Part shown: one piece after another, positions 25,618-34,284 of the stretch
How positions within the stretch are numbered: the first letter of the stretch is position 1
Layout: the number at the start of each line of letters is the position of its first letter
Assembly (NCBI RefSeq): GCF_014196525.1
Contig: NZ_JACIDX010000003.1
Span: forward strand, 124,001 to 188,000
DNA length: 64,000 nt
Source of the DNA: Novosphingobium sediminicola
GTDB lineage: Bacteria; Pseudomonadota; Alphaproteobacteria; Sphingomonadales; Sphingomonadaceae
Reading direction: 5' to 3'
Translations under genes and position numbers: made by a program
The notes under the pieces: generated by a model
Seen by the model: only the letters and a program-made list of their open reading frames with translations
Databases searched by the model: none
Told to the model about the DNA's origin: nothing

Positions 25618-26151
25618 ATGCCCAAGATCCAAAGCCCCATGGCGCGCCGGGAATTTATGGCTGGAATGGCGCTGCTGATGACGGTGGCGCCTTCGCTGGT
25701 GCAGGCCAAAATCGCGCCCAGCCCCTATCAGACCTTGCTGCGCGAGGTGGCGCAACTGGTGATCCCGCGCAGCACAACGCCGGGCGCAGGCGAGGTGGGC
25801 GTGGGGGCCTTTGTCCTGTTGGCGCTGGCGCATGGGCTGGAGGGGACCAAGGGGTTTGACCATGCGGCATGGCTGAAATCGACGCTGGGCCCCGGTTTTC
25901 TGGCGCAGCCTTTGCCCAAACGCCGCGCAGCGCTGGCCGCGCTCGACGCCCGCGCCTTTGCCGGGGACGCGGCGGCCAAGCCGTGGCTGGCGATCAAGCG
26001 CTTGATCCTGCTGGGCTATTACACGTCCGAAACCGGCGGCTCGAAAGAGCTGCGCTATGAACATGTGCCGGGCCGCTGGGACCCGGACCTGCCGCTCAAA
26101 CCCACCGACCGCGCTTTTTCCAGCGACTGGTCGGCCGTGGATTTCGGATAA
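25618..26151 (+). CDS. Gluconate 2-dehydrogenase subunit 3-family protein (small subunit)
   Basis: Small subunit of 177 residues that partners a GMC dehydrogenase. A twin-arginine motif (ARREFMAGMALLMTVAPS) near residues 8-25 indicates Tat export, probably carrying the folded flavin subunit along, since the partner has no signal of its own. The body shows the family pattern LLREVAQLVIPRSTTPGAGE and ends with LILLGYYTSETGGSKEL. In known glucoside 3-dehydrogenases and sugar dehydrogenases of this type, this subunit is required for maturation and activity. The start at 25618 gives the Tat motif directly. The large subunit begins 13 bp downstream. Confidence 0.88.
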   Translation: MPKIQSPMARREFMAGMALLMTVAPSLVQAKIAPSPYQTLLREVAQLVIPRSTTPGAGEVGVGAFVLLALAHGLEGTKGFDHAAWLKSTLGPGFLAQPLPKRRAALAALDARAFAGDAAAKPWLAIKRLILLGYYTSETGGSKELRYEHVPGRWDPDLPLKPTDRAFSSDWSAVDFG

Positions 26152-26164
26152 GAGGAGCGAGGCG

Positions 26165-27835
26165 ATGGATTTCGATGCAATCGTGGTGGGCTCCGGCATT
26201 ACCGGGGGCTGGGCGGCCAAGGAATTGACCGAGGCGGGCCTGAAAGTGCTGATGATCGAGCGTGGGCGCGAGATCCGGCATCAGCAGGACTATGCCACCG
26301 AAATGAAGATGCCATGGGACATGCCGTTCCGGGGCCATGGCGACAGCGACCTGTATGACCGCGAATATGCGGTCCAGCGCCTCAACCGCCATTTTACCGA
26401 ATTTACCCAGCCCAATTTTGTCAATGACGCGCAAAATCCCTATCAGACCGGCGAAGACACGCGCTTCACCTGGTTCCGCTCCTATCAACTGGGCGGGCGG
26501 TCGCTGACTTGGGGGCGGCAATGCTATCGCTGGTCGGACTATGATTTCGGCGCCAACGCGCGCGATGGGCACGGCACCGACTGGCCGATCCGCTATGTCG
26601 ATATCGCGCCGTGGTATGACAAGGTGGAGAGCTTCATCGGCGTTTCGGGCGCGAAAGAGGGCCTGAAGCAATTGCCCGATGGCCAGTTTCAGCCGCCGAT
26701 GGGGCTGAACGTGGTTGAAACCCATGTCCGCGCGGAAATCGCCAAGCGCTGGCCTGAACGCTGCCTGACCGTGGGGCGCACTGCGAATATGACCGAGGGC
26801 AAGCCGGAGGAAGGCCGCGCGCCTTGCCAGTATCGCTCGCTCTGCGCGCGGGGCTGTTCCTATGGCGCCTATTTCTCGACGCAATCCTCCACGCTGCCCG
26901 CGGCGATGAAGACCGGCAATCTGACCGTCATCACCGATGCCGTGGTTGAGGCGCTGGAATACGATCCGGCGACCAAGCGGGTGACCGGCGTGCGATACAT
27001 CGACGCGAAGAAGCAGCGCCAGACCGTCCGCGCGCGGATCGTGTTCCTGAACGCCGGCGCGTTCAATTCGGTCCACATCCTGCTCAATTCCGCGCCCGGC
27101 GGTCTGGCCAACAGCAGCGGCACCTTGGGCACCCATATCATGGACCATGCCAACACCCTGTCGGCCGCCGCGCTCATGCCCGGTTTTGAAACCCGAACCA
27201 GTTTCGGCAATCGACCTACCGGGGTCGTCATCCCGCGCTATCGCAACATGGATCAGATGGACGGCGTGGGCCACACGCGCGGCTTTTCCTTTCAGGGCGG
27301 CGCGCTGCAAAGCACATGGACCCAGGGCAACCGCATGGAAGGGTTCGGCGCGGAGTATAAGGACAAGCTGCGCCATCCCGGCCCGTGGCGGATGGTGCTG
27401 GTGGGCTTTGCCGATTGCGTGCCGCGGGCCAGCAACCGGCTGACGCTGGATCGGACCAAGGTGGATGCCAACGGCCTGCCGCAGCTCAAGATCGATTTCG
27501 CCTTTGGCAAAGAGGAACATGCAGCCCTTGCGCAGGCCAAGGCCGAGGCGGCCGAAATGCTGACGGCGGCGGGGGGCAAGGTCATCATGGGCTTTGACCA
27601 GCCGGGGCCGGGCGGCACCGCGATCCACGAAATGGGCGGCGCGCGCATGGGACATGATCCCAAGACCAGCGTGCTGAACCAATGGAGCCAGTCGCACGAC
27701 ATCGCCAATCTCTTCGTCACCGATGGCGCGCAAATGGCATCGAGCGCGTGCCAGAATCCCTCGCTCACCTATATGGCGCTGACCGCCCGGGCAGCTCATG
27801 CGGCGGTGGGAATGCTGCGCGAGGGGCGGATTTAA
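26165..27835 (+). CDS. GMC dehydrogenase large subunit (glucoside 3-dehydrogenase-like)
   Basis: FAD subunit of 556 residues. GSGITG at residues 9-14 binds the dinucleotide; GRSLTWGRQCYRWSDYDF is the flavin-attachment region. A Cys group in CQYRSLCARGC may hold an iron-sulfur cluster as reported for related sugar dehydrogenases. The C-terminal catalytic pair is His in GTAIHEMGGARMG and Asn in CQNPSLTYMALTARAA. With the Tat-exported small subunit it should oxidise a sugar hydroxyl, probably C3 of a glycoside, in the periplasm. The usual cytochrome c subunit is not encoded nearby, so electrons must go to a carrier made elsewhere. The start behind AGGAG at 26165 follows the family N-terminus. 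Confidence 0.9.
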   Translation: MDFDAIVVGSGITGGWAAKELTEAGLKVLMIERGREIRHQQDYATEMKMPWDMPFRGHGDSDLYDREYAVQRLNRHFTEFTQPNFVNDAQNPYQTGEDTRFTWFRSYQLGGRSLTWGRQCYRWSDYDFGANARDGHGTDWPIRYVDIAPWYDKVESFIGVSGAKEGLKQLPDGQFQPPMGLNVVETHVRAEIAKRWPERCLTVGRTANMTEGKPEEGRAPCQYRSLCARGCSYGAYFSTQSSTLPAAMKTGNLTVITDAVVEALEYDPATKRVTGVRYIDAKKQRQTVRARIVFLNAGAFNSVHILLNSAPGGLANSSGTLGTHIMDHANTLSAAALMPGFETRTSFGNRPTGVVIPRYRNMDQMDGVGHTRGFSFQGGALQSTWTQGNRMEGFGAEYKDKLRHPGPWRMVLVGFADCVPRASNRLTLDRTKVDANGLPQLKIDFAFGKEEHAALAQAKAEAAEMLTAAGGKVIMGFDQPGPGGTAIHEMGGARMGHDPKTSVLNQWSQSHDIANLFVTDGAQMASSACQNPSLTYMALTARAAHAAVGMLREGRI

Positions 27836-27836
27836 G

Positions 27837-29225
27837 ATGCGGAATCCGGCCGAACTTTCGCCCCGGCAAAAGACGCTGGCGCTCATTACCCTGATTACAG
27901 CGCTGGTGCTGGAGATTGTCGATATGACGATCGTCAACACCGCGCTGCCCTCGATCAAGGCCAGCCTTGGCGCCGACGCGCGGGCCTCGCAATGGATCGT
28001 GGCGGGCTATTCGCTGGCCTTTGCGCTCTTGCTGATGGCGGGGGGGCGGCTGGGCGACTCCTATGGCTATCGGCGGATGTTCGTATTTGGGGTGATCGGC
28101 TTCACGCTTTCCTCGGCGGCCTGCGGCATGGCCACGACCGGCACGGGTCTTGTCGCCGCGCGGCTGATGCAGGGGGCGACCGGCGCGATAATGGCGCCGC
28201 AATCCATGGCGCTGGTGCAGGTGTTGTTCAGCCCGCTCGAACGTGTCTCGCGCATGGCGATGTTTGGCGTGATCGGCGGGCTGGCGGCGATTGCCGGGCC
28301 TATTCTAGGCGGGATGCTGATCGAGGCCAATCTGTTCGAGCTGGGCTGGCGGGCGGTGTTTCTCATCAATCTGCCGGTGGGGATCGGGGCGGTCATCGCC
28401 GGGCTGATGCTGTTGCCGGAAGCGCGTTCGGGGCGGCCTGCGGGCTATGATTTTGTCGGCATAGGCCTGTTTGGGCTGGCGATGGCGGCTTTGTTCTGGC
28501 CGTTGATCGGGGCGGGCGAGGCGGGGCGAGGGGCGTTCCATTTCGTCACGTTGCTGGCGGCGGCTCCGCTGGGCTGGGCGGCGTGGCGCCATGTCGCGCG
28601 GCGGGTGAGGGCGGGCGATTCTGCCCTGTTCGACCCGGCGCTTTTCACCATTCCCACCTTTCGCAAAGGGCTGGCGCTTTCGGTGGTCTTTGCCGCGGCG
28701 GGGGCGGGTTTCCTGCTGGTCTTTGCCTTCGCGCTTCAGGCCGAGCGGGGGCAGACGCCGCTGTTCACCGGACTTTTGCATATGCCCTATGGCTTTGGCG
28801 CGATGTTCGGCATCGGGGTGATGAGCCGCAATTTCCTGCCTCGCCTTGGTCGCTGGGTGCTGGTGATCGGGGCGGGGCTGATGCTGCCTGCCTGTACGGC
28901 GGTGCTCTATGGCGCGACCTTTGCGCAATGGTCCTGGGCGGTGATCGGCGCGCTGCTGGTGCTGTCGGGCGCGGGGATGGGCATGACCAGCGGCTGCATC
29001 GGCCCCATCGTCGTTTCGCGGGTCGAGCGCGACCATGCGGGCGCGGCCAGCGCCTTGCTCAAAACCAGCCAGCAATTGGGCAGCGCCTTGGGCGTGGCGC
29101 TGGTGGGCAGCCTTTATTTTGCATGGGGTCATGCGTTTCCCGCGCTGGCGGCGGCGGGGGTGATTGATGCGATGCTGGCGATCTGTGTGGTTCTGGCGCT
29201 GCGCTTGCCGGCGCGTCTGTTCTGA
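27837..29225 (+). CDS. MFS transporter, DHA2 (EmrB/QacA-like) type
   Basis: Inner-membrane carrier of 462 residues with about 14 hydrophobic segments, beginning TLALITLITALVLEIVDMTI with the family motif DMTIVNTALPSI and the loop GGRLGDSYGYRRMF. It starts 1 bp after the stop of the GMC subunit, so translation is coupled. It is clearly related to the carrier at 56641 (shared ELSPRQK/ELSARQK start and many matching segments). Its job is probably movement of the glycoside, the keto-sugar or the aglycone. An exporter role, usual for the DHA2 family, would fit removal of a toxic aglycone. Confidence 0.88.
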   Translation: MRNPAELSPRQKTLALITLITALVLEIVDMTIVNTALPSIKASLGADARASQWIVAGYSLAFALLLMAGGRLGDSYGYRRMFVFGVIGFTLSSAACGMATTGTGLVAARLMQGATGAIMAPQSMALVQVLFSPLERVSRMAMFGVIGGLAAIAGPILGGMLIEANLFELGWRAVFLINLPVGIGAVIAGLMLLPEARSGRPAGYDFVGIGLFGLAMAALFWPLIGAGEAGRGAFHFVTLLAAAPLGWAAWRHVARRVRAGDSALFDPALFTIPTFRKGLALSVVFAAAGAGFLLVFAFALQAERGQTPLFTGLLHMPYGFGAMFGIGVMSRNFLPRLGRWVLVIGAGLMLPACTAVLYGATFAQWSWAVIGALLVLSGAGMGMTSGCIGPIVVSRVERDHAGAASALLKTSQQLGSALGVALVGSLYFAWGHAFPALAAAGVIDAMLAICVVLALRLPARLF

Positions 29226-29243
29226 TATTGGAAAGGTTTTTCT

Positions 29244-30023
29244 ATGGCTTACGAAATTTCCGTCAATCTTGAATATATGTTCCACGAAGCGGGCGAGCGG
29301 CTGGAGGATCGCATTGCCGCCGCCGCCGCCGCCGGTTTTGCCAAGGCCGAGATGTTCACCACTGCCGGGCGCGATCTGGCCTCGCTGGGCCGGGCGCTGG
29401 GCGATCATGGGGTGGCGCTGATCTCGGTGCTGGCCGATCCGCGCACGCGTCTGATCGAGCGCGACACCCATGCCGCTTTCCGCGATCTGTTTCGTCAGGC
29501 GGCAGAAGATGCGCTGGTGCTGGGCTGCAACCGCGTGGTGGTGGGGTCGGGGCCGGGCGTGCCCTATATGAAGCGCGCGATGCAATTGGACATCGTGGCC
29601 GAGGCGGTCGCGGGCATCGTGCCGATTGCGCAGGAACTGGGCGTGACCGCTATGCTGGAGCCGGTCAACACCCGCGTCGATCATCCCGGCGTTCTGTTCA
29701 GCCAGACGATTGACGCGGTGAACGTCATCAAGGCGGTCAATTCGCCCAATGTCCGCCTGCTTTATGATCTCTATCACTCGGTGGTCGAGGGCGAGAATCC
29801 CGCCGAGCAAGTGGCGCAGCATATCGGCCTGATTGAGCATGTGCAGATTGCCGATGCGCCGGGCCGGGGCGAGCCGGGTTCGGGCGCGATTGACTGGGCC
29901 GCGATGCTGGGCCTGCTGCGCGGGGCCGGTTATGCGGGCGCGATCGGGGTGGAATGCAATCCCACCGTGCCCTCCACGGCGGGCGCGCTTGAATATATCC
30001 GGGAACTAGCGGCCTCGATCTGA
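29244..30023 (+). CDS. Hydroxypyruvate isomerase-like TIM barrel
   Basis: Protein of 259 residues with the pattern of the hydroxypyruvate isomerase (Hyi) group of sugar isomerase/epimerase-type barrels: an opening SVNLEYMFHE, LEPVNTRVDHPG around residues 138-149, LLYDLYHSVVEGE, IEHVQIADAPGRGEPGSG and the closing IGVECNPT. Metal ligands of the family are the Glu of LEPVN, Asp of YDLYH, His/Gln of HVQI and the last Glu. It may isomerise a small carbonyl acid or a keto-sugar fragment. It ends the module 1 rightward run and is followed by a strong terminator. Its substrate here is not certain. Confidence 0.85.
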   Translation: MAYEISVNLEYMFHEAGERLEDRIAAAAAAGFAKAEMFTTAGRDLASLGRALGDHGVALISVLADPRTRLIERDTHAAFRDLFRQAAEDALVLGCNRVVVGSGPGVPYMKRAMQLDIVAEAVAGIVPIAQELGVTAMLEPVNTRVDHPGVLFSQTIDAVNVIKAVNSPNVRLLYDLYHSVVEGENPAEQVAQHIGLIEHVQIADAPGRGEPGSGAIDWAAMLGLLRGAGYAGAIGVECNPTVPSTAGALEYIRELAASI

Positions 30024-30043
30024 TTTGTAGGGTCAGGACGGGG

Positions 30044-30079
30044 AGAGGCGCTCATCCGTTAGGGATGGGCGCCTCTTTT
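30044..30079 (+). terminator. Rho-independent terminator
   Basis: A 14-bp stem (AGAGGCGCTCATCC at 30044-30057, partner at 30063-30076, one G-U pair) with a 5-nt loop ends in TTTT. It closes the module 1 rightward run. Confidence 0.92.
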
Positions 30080-30131
30080 CATGTCCGGGCGGTTTGCTGC
30101 GATATACGTAAAATTCGCTTTGTCTTTTTCA

Positions 30132-30140
30132 TGTATACGC
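30132..30140. promoter_or_regulatory. Candidate operator of the malonate GntR regulator
   Basis: TGTATACGC here, with related GATATACG (30101-30108) and GATACATTG (30154-30162) around it, resembles the GTGTATGC/GCATACAC elements between the malonyl-CoA synthetase gene and the GntR gene. It lies about 60 bp before the decarboxylase start. Confidence 0.45.
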
Positions 30141-30198
30141 TTTGGCAAATTGCGATACATTGCGCACACTCAATGCGACTCTTGCCAAAGGTCCGTCC

Positions 30199-31587
30199 AT
30201 GACAGCCCATGCCCCATCTGGCCATGATCGTAATCGCCCCGCGAAGGATCTGCTCGAAACGCTGTTTCGCCGCCTGCGCAAACTCGCGCAGGCCACGGGG
30301 CGGCCCCCGGCCGCACCATCCGACCCCGAAGCGCTGATTGCGCAATGTCAGGCGCTGCTCGATGAACGCAGCCAGTCCTCGGGCGTCCATCTGGCGGGCG
30401 ATATCCTGGCTGCCTATGGCGCGCTGGCGGATGAGGACAAGCACCGTTTCCTGAGCGCGCTGGCGCAGGGTTTTGCGCCGGATGCCGAGGCGATCCGGGG
30501 CGCGATGGCCGCCTATGATGCCGACCCGTCGCCTTTGTGCATGGCCGCCATTTCGCGCGTGGCCGAAGCCCCGCGTCAGGAAGTGCTGCGTCGCCTCAAT
30601 CAGGCGCCGATGGCCACCGGGGCGCTGGTCAATATGCGCGCCGATCTGTTGCGCTTCCTGCGCGATGATCCCGGTTTGCGCGTGCTGGATCAGGATCTGT
30701 CCCATCTGCTGCGCTCATGGTTCAACCGGGGCTTTCTGGTCATGCGGCGGATCGACTGGTCCAGCCCCGCTGATCTGCTCGAACGTATCATCCGATACGA
30801 GGCGGTGCATTCCATCGCCACATGGGACGAATTGCGCGCGCGCCTGCTGCCTTCGGACCGGCGCTGCTATGGCTTCTTCCATCCCGCGCTGGGCGATGAG
30901 CCGTTGATCTTTGTCGAGGTGGCTTTGTGCGCCGAGGTGCCCTCCTCGATCCAGTCACTGCTGGCGCAGGGGCGCGACGAGCTGGACCCGGCGCAGGCCA
31001 AGGTGGCGGTTTTCTATTCGATCTCCAATTGTCAGGCGGGCCTTGCGGGCATTTCTTTTGGTCAGTTCCTGATCAAACAGGTGGTTGAGGATCTGGGCGC
31101 GGAATATCCCGGCCTTGAAACCTATGTCACGCTTTCGCCCATACCCGGCTTTGCGCGCTGGCTGAAAAAGGCGGCGGGCGATGGCGATGAGGCCGCGCAG
31201 GCTGCGCTCGAACATGGCCCGATGCATGAATGGCATGCCCATGATCCGCGCCGCGCCGCTTTGATGCGGCTGGGCGCACGCTATCTGGTGGGCGAACGCG
31301 ATGGGGAAGGGCGCCTGCTCGATTCCGTTGCGCGCTTTCATGTCGGCAATGGCGCAAGGGTCGAGCGCCTGTGCTGGATGGCCGACACCAGCGCGCGGGG
31401 GATGGCGCAATCCCACGCGCTGATGGTCAATTATCTGTATGATCTGAAAACGGTGGAGAGCAACCACAATGCCTATGCCCGCCACCGTGTCGTCAATGCC
31501 AGCGCGGCGATCAACGGGTTGCTGGCCCCGCCGCGCAAATTATGGCGCGCGGCGGGTGAGGCTTATTTCGCGAAAAGGTCAGCGTAG
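30199..31587 (+). CDS. matA: Malonyl-CoA decarboxylase
   Basis: Converts malonyl-CoA to acetyl-CoA and CO2 in the cytoplasm. The 462-residue length is usual for the bacterial enzyme. An all-helical N-terminal half is followed by the catalytic half with HPALGDEPLIFVEVAL, FYSISNCQAGLAGISFGQFL and SPIPGFARWL, and later the AQSHALMVNYLYDL segment. The ATG at 30199 behind AAAGG removes a non-family N-terminal tail. Its 3' end overlaps that of the convergent malonyl-CoA synthetase gene by 25 bp. Together with that enzyme and the MadLM carrier it lets the cell grow on or detoxify malonate. Confidence 0.95.
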   Translation: MTAHAPSGHDRNRPAKDLLETLFRRLRKLAQATGRPPAAPSDPEALIAQCQALLDERSQSSGVHLAGDILAAYGALADEDKHRFLSALAQGFAPDAEAIRGAMAAYDADPSPLCMAAISRVAEAPRQEVLRRLNQAPMATGALVNMRADLLRFLRDDPGLRVLDQDLSHLLRSWFNRGFLVMRRIDWSSPADLLERIIRYEAVHSIATWDELRARLLPSDRRCYGFFHPALGDEPLIFVEVALCAEVPSSIQSLLAQGRDELDPAQAKVAVFYSISNCQAGLAGISFGQFLIKQVVEDLGAEYPGLETYVTLSPIPGFARWLKKAAGDGDEAAQAALEHGPMHEWHAHDPRRAALMRLGARYLVGERDGEGRLLDSVARFHVGNGARVERLCWMADTSARGMAQSHALMVNYLYDLKTVESNHNAYARHRVVNASAAINGLLAPPRKLWRAAGEAYFAKRSA

Positions 31588-33080
31588 GTTTCGCGCAGGG
31601 CCTTCTTCTGGATCTTGCCCATCGTGTTGCGCGGCAGTTCGGGCAGGAAGATCACCCGGCGCGGTTGCTTGAACCGCGCCAGATCGCCCGCGATGGCACC
31701 CAGCACGGCGGCCTCGTCCAGCGCGGCATCGCGCGCCTGCACCACGGCCACCACGCCCTCGCCCATATCCCGATGCGGGATACCGATGACGGCGCTCTCG
31801 GCGATGCCGGGAATGGCGTCGATCAGCGCCTCGACTTCGGCGGGATAAACGTTGAAGCCGCCGCAGATGATGAGATCCTTGGCCCGGCCCACGATCGAGA
31901 CATAGCCGCGATCATCGATCACCCCCAGATCGCCGGTGATGAAAAAGCCGTTTTCGCGCAATTCCTCGGCGGTCTTTTCGGGCAATTGCCAATAGCCCTT
32001 GAACACGTTGGGCCCGCGCACCTCGATCACGCCGACCTCGCCCTGGGGCAGGCTCTCGCCGGTTTCCGGATGGGCGATGCGCAATTCGACGCCGGGCAGG
32101 GGGAAGCCCACGCTGCCCGGAACCCGGTCGCCCTCATAGGGGTTCGAGGTGTTCATATTGGTTTCGGTCATGCCATAGCGTTCGAGGATGGCATGGCCTG
32201 TGCGCGCGGAAAATTCCTTATGCGTTTCGGCCGAAAGCGGGGCCGAGCCTGACACGAACAGGCGCATATGGGCCACCAGTTCGCGGGTGAAATCCGCCTC
32301 GCCCAACAGGCGCGAATAGAAGGTGGGCACGCCCATCAGCACAGTGGCGCGCGGCATCAGGCGGATCAATTCGCGCACATCAAATTTGGGCAGCAGGATG
32401 ATCGCGCTGCCTGCCGTGATGGTGATGTTGGTGGCGACAAACAGGCCGTGCGTGTGGAAAATCGGCAGGGCGTGGAGCAGGACATCGCCCTCGGAAAAGC
32501 GCCAGTAATCCTTAAGCGTGGCCGAATTGGAGGCCAGATTGCCCTGCGTCAGCATTGCGCCCTTTGACCGGCCCGTGGTGCCCGAGGTGTAGAGGATCGC
32601 GGCAAGATCATCCATCGTGACGGGGTGGATATCGGCTTGCGCGCTCTGCGCATCGGCGCCGACGGGCAGGCTGCCTTCGCCCGGGGTGCCCAGCGTCAAG
32701 CGCGCGGCAATGCCCAGATCGGCGCAAAGCGCGGCCATCGCGGCCTCATCCTCGGGGCGATGGATGAACAGGGCGGGCGTGGCGTCCGAGAGGAAGAAGC
32801 GAACCTCGGCAGCGGTATAGGCGGTGTTGAGCGGCAGATAGACCGCCCCGATCCGCAAGGAGGCCAGATAGGTCAGCAGCGCATCGGCGCTTTTTTCCAC
32901 CTGAACCGCGATACGGTCGCCGGGCTTGACGCCGGAGGCGCGGAACAGATTGGCCATCTGCCCGCTGCGCGCGACGGCTTGGGCATAGGTGATCGCGCCG
33001 CCATCGGGCAGGATCAGAAAGGGCGCATCGGGCGCGGCGATGCTGCGGTTGAGGAAGATCGAGAAGAGGTCTTGCGCCAT
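31563..33080 (-). CDS. matB: Malonyl-CoA synthetase
   Basis: Acyl-adenylating enzyme of 505 residues that makes malonyl-CoA from malonate, CoA and ATP. The P-loop motif YTSGTTGRSKGAML, the adenylate motif ERYGMTETNMNTSNPYEG and the C-terminal GRAKDLIICGGFNVYPAEVE with a closing Lys in MGKIQKKALRE are all in place. The ATG at 33080 is preceded by AAGGGAC. Divergent from the GntR regulator; between them lies an inverted repeat that is probably its operator. Specificity for malonate is inferred from the MatB-like motif and the neighbouring decarboxylase and transporter. Confidence 0.93.
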   Translation of the reverse strand: MAQDLFSIFLNRSIAAPDAPFLILPDGGAITYAQAVARSGQMANLFRASGVKPGDRIAVQVEKSADALLTYLASLRIGAVYLPLNTAYTAAEVRFFLSDATPALFIHRPEDEAAMAALCADLGIAARLTLGTPGEGSLPVGADAQSAQADIHPVTMDDLAAILYTSGTTGRSKGAMLTQGNLASNSATLKDYWRFSEGDVLLHALPIFHTHGLFVATNITITAGSAIILLPKFDVRELIRLMPRATVLMGVPTFYSRLLGEADFTRELVAHMRLFVSGSAPLSAETHKEFSARTGHAILERYGMTETNMNTSNPYEGDRVPGSVGFPLPGVELRIAHPETGESLPQGEVGVIEVRGPNVFKGYWQLPEKTAEELRENGFFITGDLGVIDDRGYVSIVGRAKDLIICGGFNVYPAEVEALIDAIPGIAESAVIGIPHRDMGEGVVAVVQARDAALDEAAVLGAIAGDLARFKQPRRVIFLPELPRNTMGKIQKKALRETYADLFAK

Positions 33081-33151
33081 GATGTGTCCCTTGAACCGAT
33101 TTTGGGAATCCGTGAACGCACGCCCATACAACATGGTTGATTGCGGTTCTA

Positions 33152-33192
33152 GTGTATGCAAGAAGTGGGAATGAGAAAATTATCGCATACAC
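33152..33192. promoter_or_regulatory. Inverted repeat, candidate MatR operator pair
   Basis: GTGTATGC at 33152-33159 and its exact inverse GCATACAC at 33185-33192 lie between the synthetase gene and the regulator gene, 25 bp apart. The same core appears before the decarboxylase gene, so one regulator can control all three transcripts. Confidence 0.55.
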
Positions 33193-33219
33193 GCGGCGCG
33201 ATGGCAAACGGGGTGGATC

Positions 33220-33876
33220 ATGTCTGAGGAAGCGCCCAATCTGCTGCTCTCCGAACGCATCCGCATCGCGCTGGCCGATGAGATCACCACCGGGCAACTG
33301 GCGCCGGGCAGCGCGCTGGACGAGCAGCAGATCGGCGACCGCTTCGGCGCCTCGCGCACGCCGGTGCGAGAGGCGATCCGGCAATTGTCCGCCGTGGGCC
33401 TGGTCGAAATGCGGCCTCGGCGCGGCGCGGTCGTCTCGGGCGTCAGCACCCAGCGCATCATCGACATGTTCGAAATGAGCGCCGAGATCGAGGCCATGTG
33501 CGTGCGTCTGGCCACCTATCGCATGAACCCGGTCGAGCGCAGCCGTCTGGCCCAGCTTCACGAGGATTCCGAGGCGATGGTCGCGGCGGGCGATATTGAC
33601 GCCTATGACCGGATGAACTGGGATTTCCACCAGACGATCTATGAAGGCACCCACAATGCCTTCATCGCCGAACAGGCGCTGGGCCTGCGCGACCGGATGG
33701 CGGCCTTTCGGCGCACGCAATTGCGCGGGGGCGGCCGCCCGGCCAAATCGCGGGCCGAGCATGGCGAATTGCTGGCCGCGATCATGCGCGGCGATGGCGA
33801 GGAGGCGGCGCGCTGTATGCGCTCGCATATGTTCAACGCCTCGCTGGCGCTGGAAAGATTTACTGCGGGACGCTGA
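33220..33876 (+). CDS. matR: GntR-family (FadR-type) regulator of malonate genes
   Basis: Regulator of 218 residues: winged helix-turn-helix (LADEITTGQLAPGSALDEQQ then RFGASRTPVREAIRQL) followed by an all-helical FCD ligand domain with the metal or acid-binding residues around DFHQTIYEGTHN and the C-terminal HGELLAAI. It stands between the synthetase gene and the transporter genes, and MatR proteins of this family respond to malonate. Probably represses all malonate transcripts including its own in the absence of malonate. Confidence 0.9.
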   Translation: MSEEAPNLLLSERIRIALADEITTGQLAPGSALDEQQIGDRFGASRTPVREAIRQLSAVGLVEMRPRRGAVVSGVSTQRIIDMFEMSAEIEAMCVRLATYRMNPVERSRLAQLHEDSEAMVAAGDIDAYDRMNWDFHQTIYEGTHNAFIAEQALGLRDRMAAFRRTQLRGGGRPAKSRAEHGELLAAIMRGDGEEAARCMRSHMFNASLALERFTAGR

Positions 33877-33918
33877 GAATAGCGGCGCTGAAAAATACGG
33901 GCGCAGGAGAGGGATGTA

Positions 33919-34284
33919 ATGGCAATCTATGGAACTGCGCTGCTCGCGCTCTGCACGCTGATCGGCGTGGCGCTGGGCGAGGCTTTGGGCATGGCGCTGC
34001 ATGTAAAGGCCAATGTCGGCGGGGTGGGCATTGCGATGATGCTGCTGATCGCGGCGCGGCTGTGGCTGGCGCGGACGGGGCGGCTGACGCCGGGGCTGAA
34101 GCTGGGGGTCGAGTTCTGGGCCTTCATGTATATTCCCATCGTCGTGGCCATGGCGGCGCAGCAAAATGTGCTGGCGGCGCTGGAAGGCGGGCCGATGGCG
34201 GTGCTGACCGGCGTGGTTGTCGTGGCGATCTGCTTTGGCCTTGTCGCGCTGCTCAGCCGAACCGCAGGAACCCATCATGATTGA
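33919..34284 (+). CDS. madL: Malonate transporter subunit MadL
   Basis: Small membrane protein of 121 residues with about four hydrophobic segments (IYGTALLALCTLIGVALGEA; GGVGIAMMLLIAARLWL; EFWAFMYIPIVVAMAAQQ; AVLTGVVVVAICFGLVAL). MadL and MadM together form a malonate/proton or sodium symporter. The start behind AGGAGAGGG is certain. Its end overlaps the start of madM by 8 bp, so the two are made in balance. Confidence 0.9.
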   Translation: MAIYGTALLALCTLIGVALGEALGMALHVKANVGGVGIAMMLLIAARLWLARTGRLTPGLKLGVEFWAFMYIPIVVAMAAQQNVLAALEGGPMAVLTGVVVVAICFGLVALLSRTAGTHHD

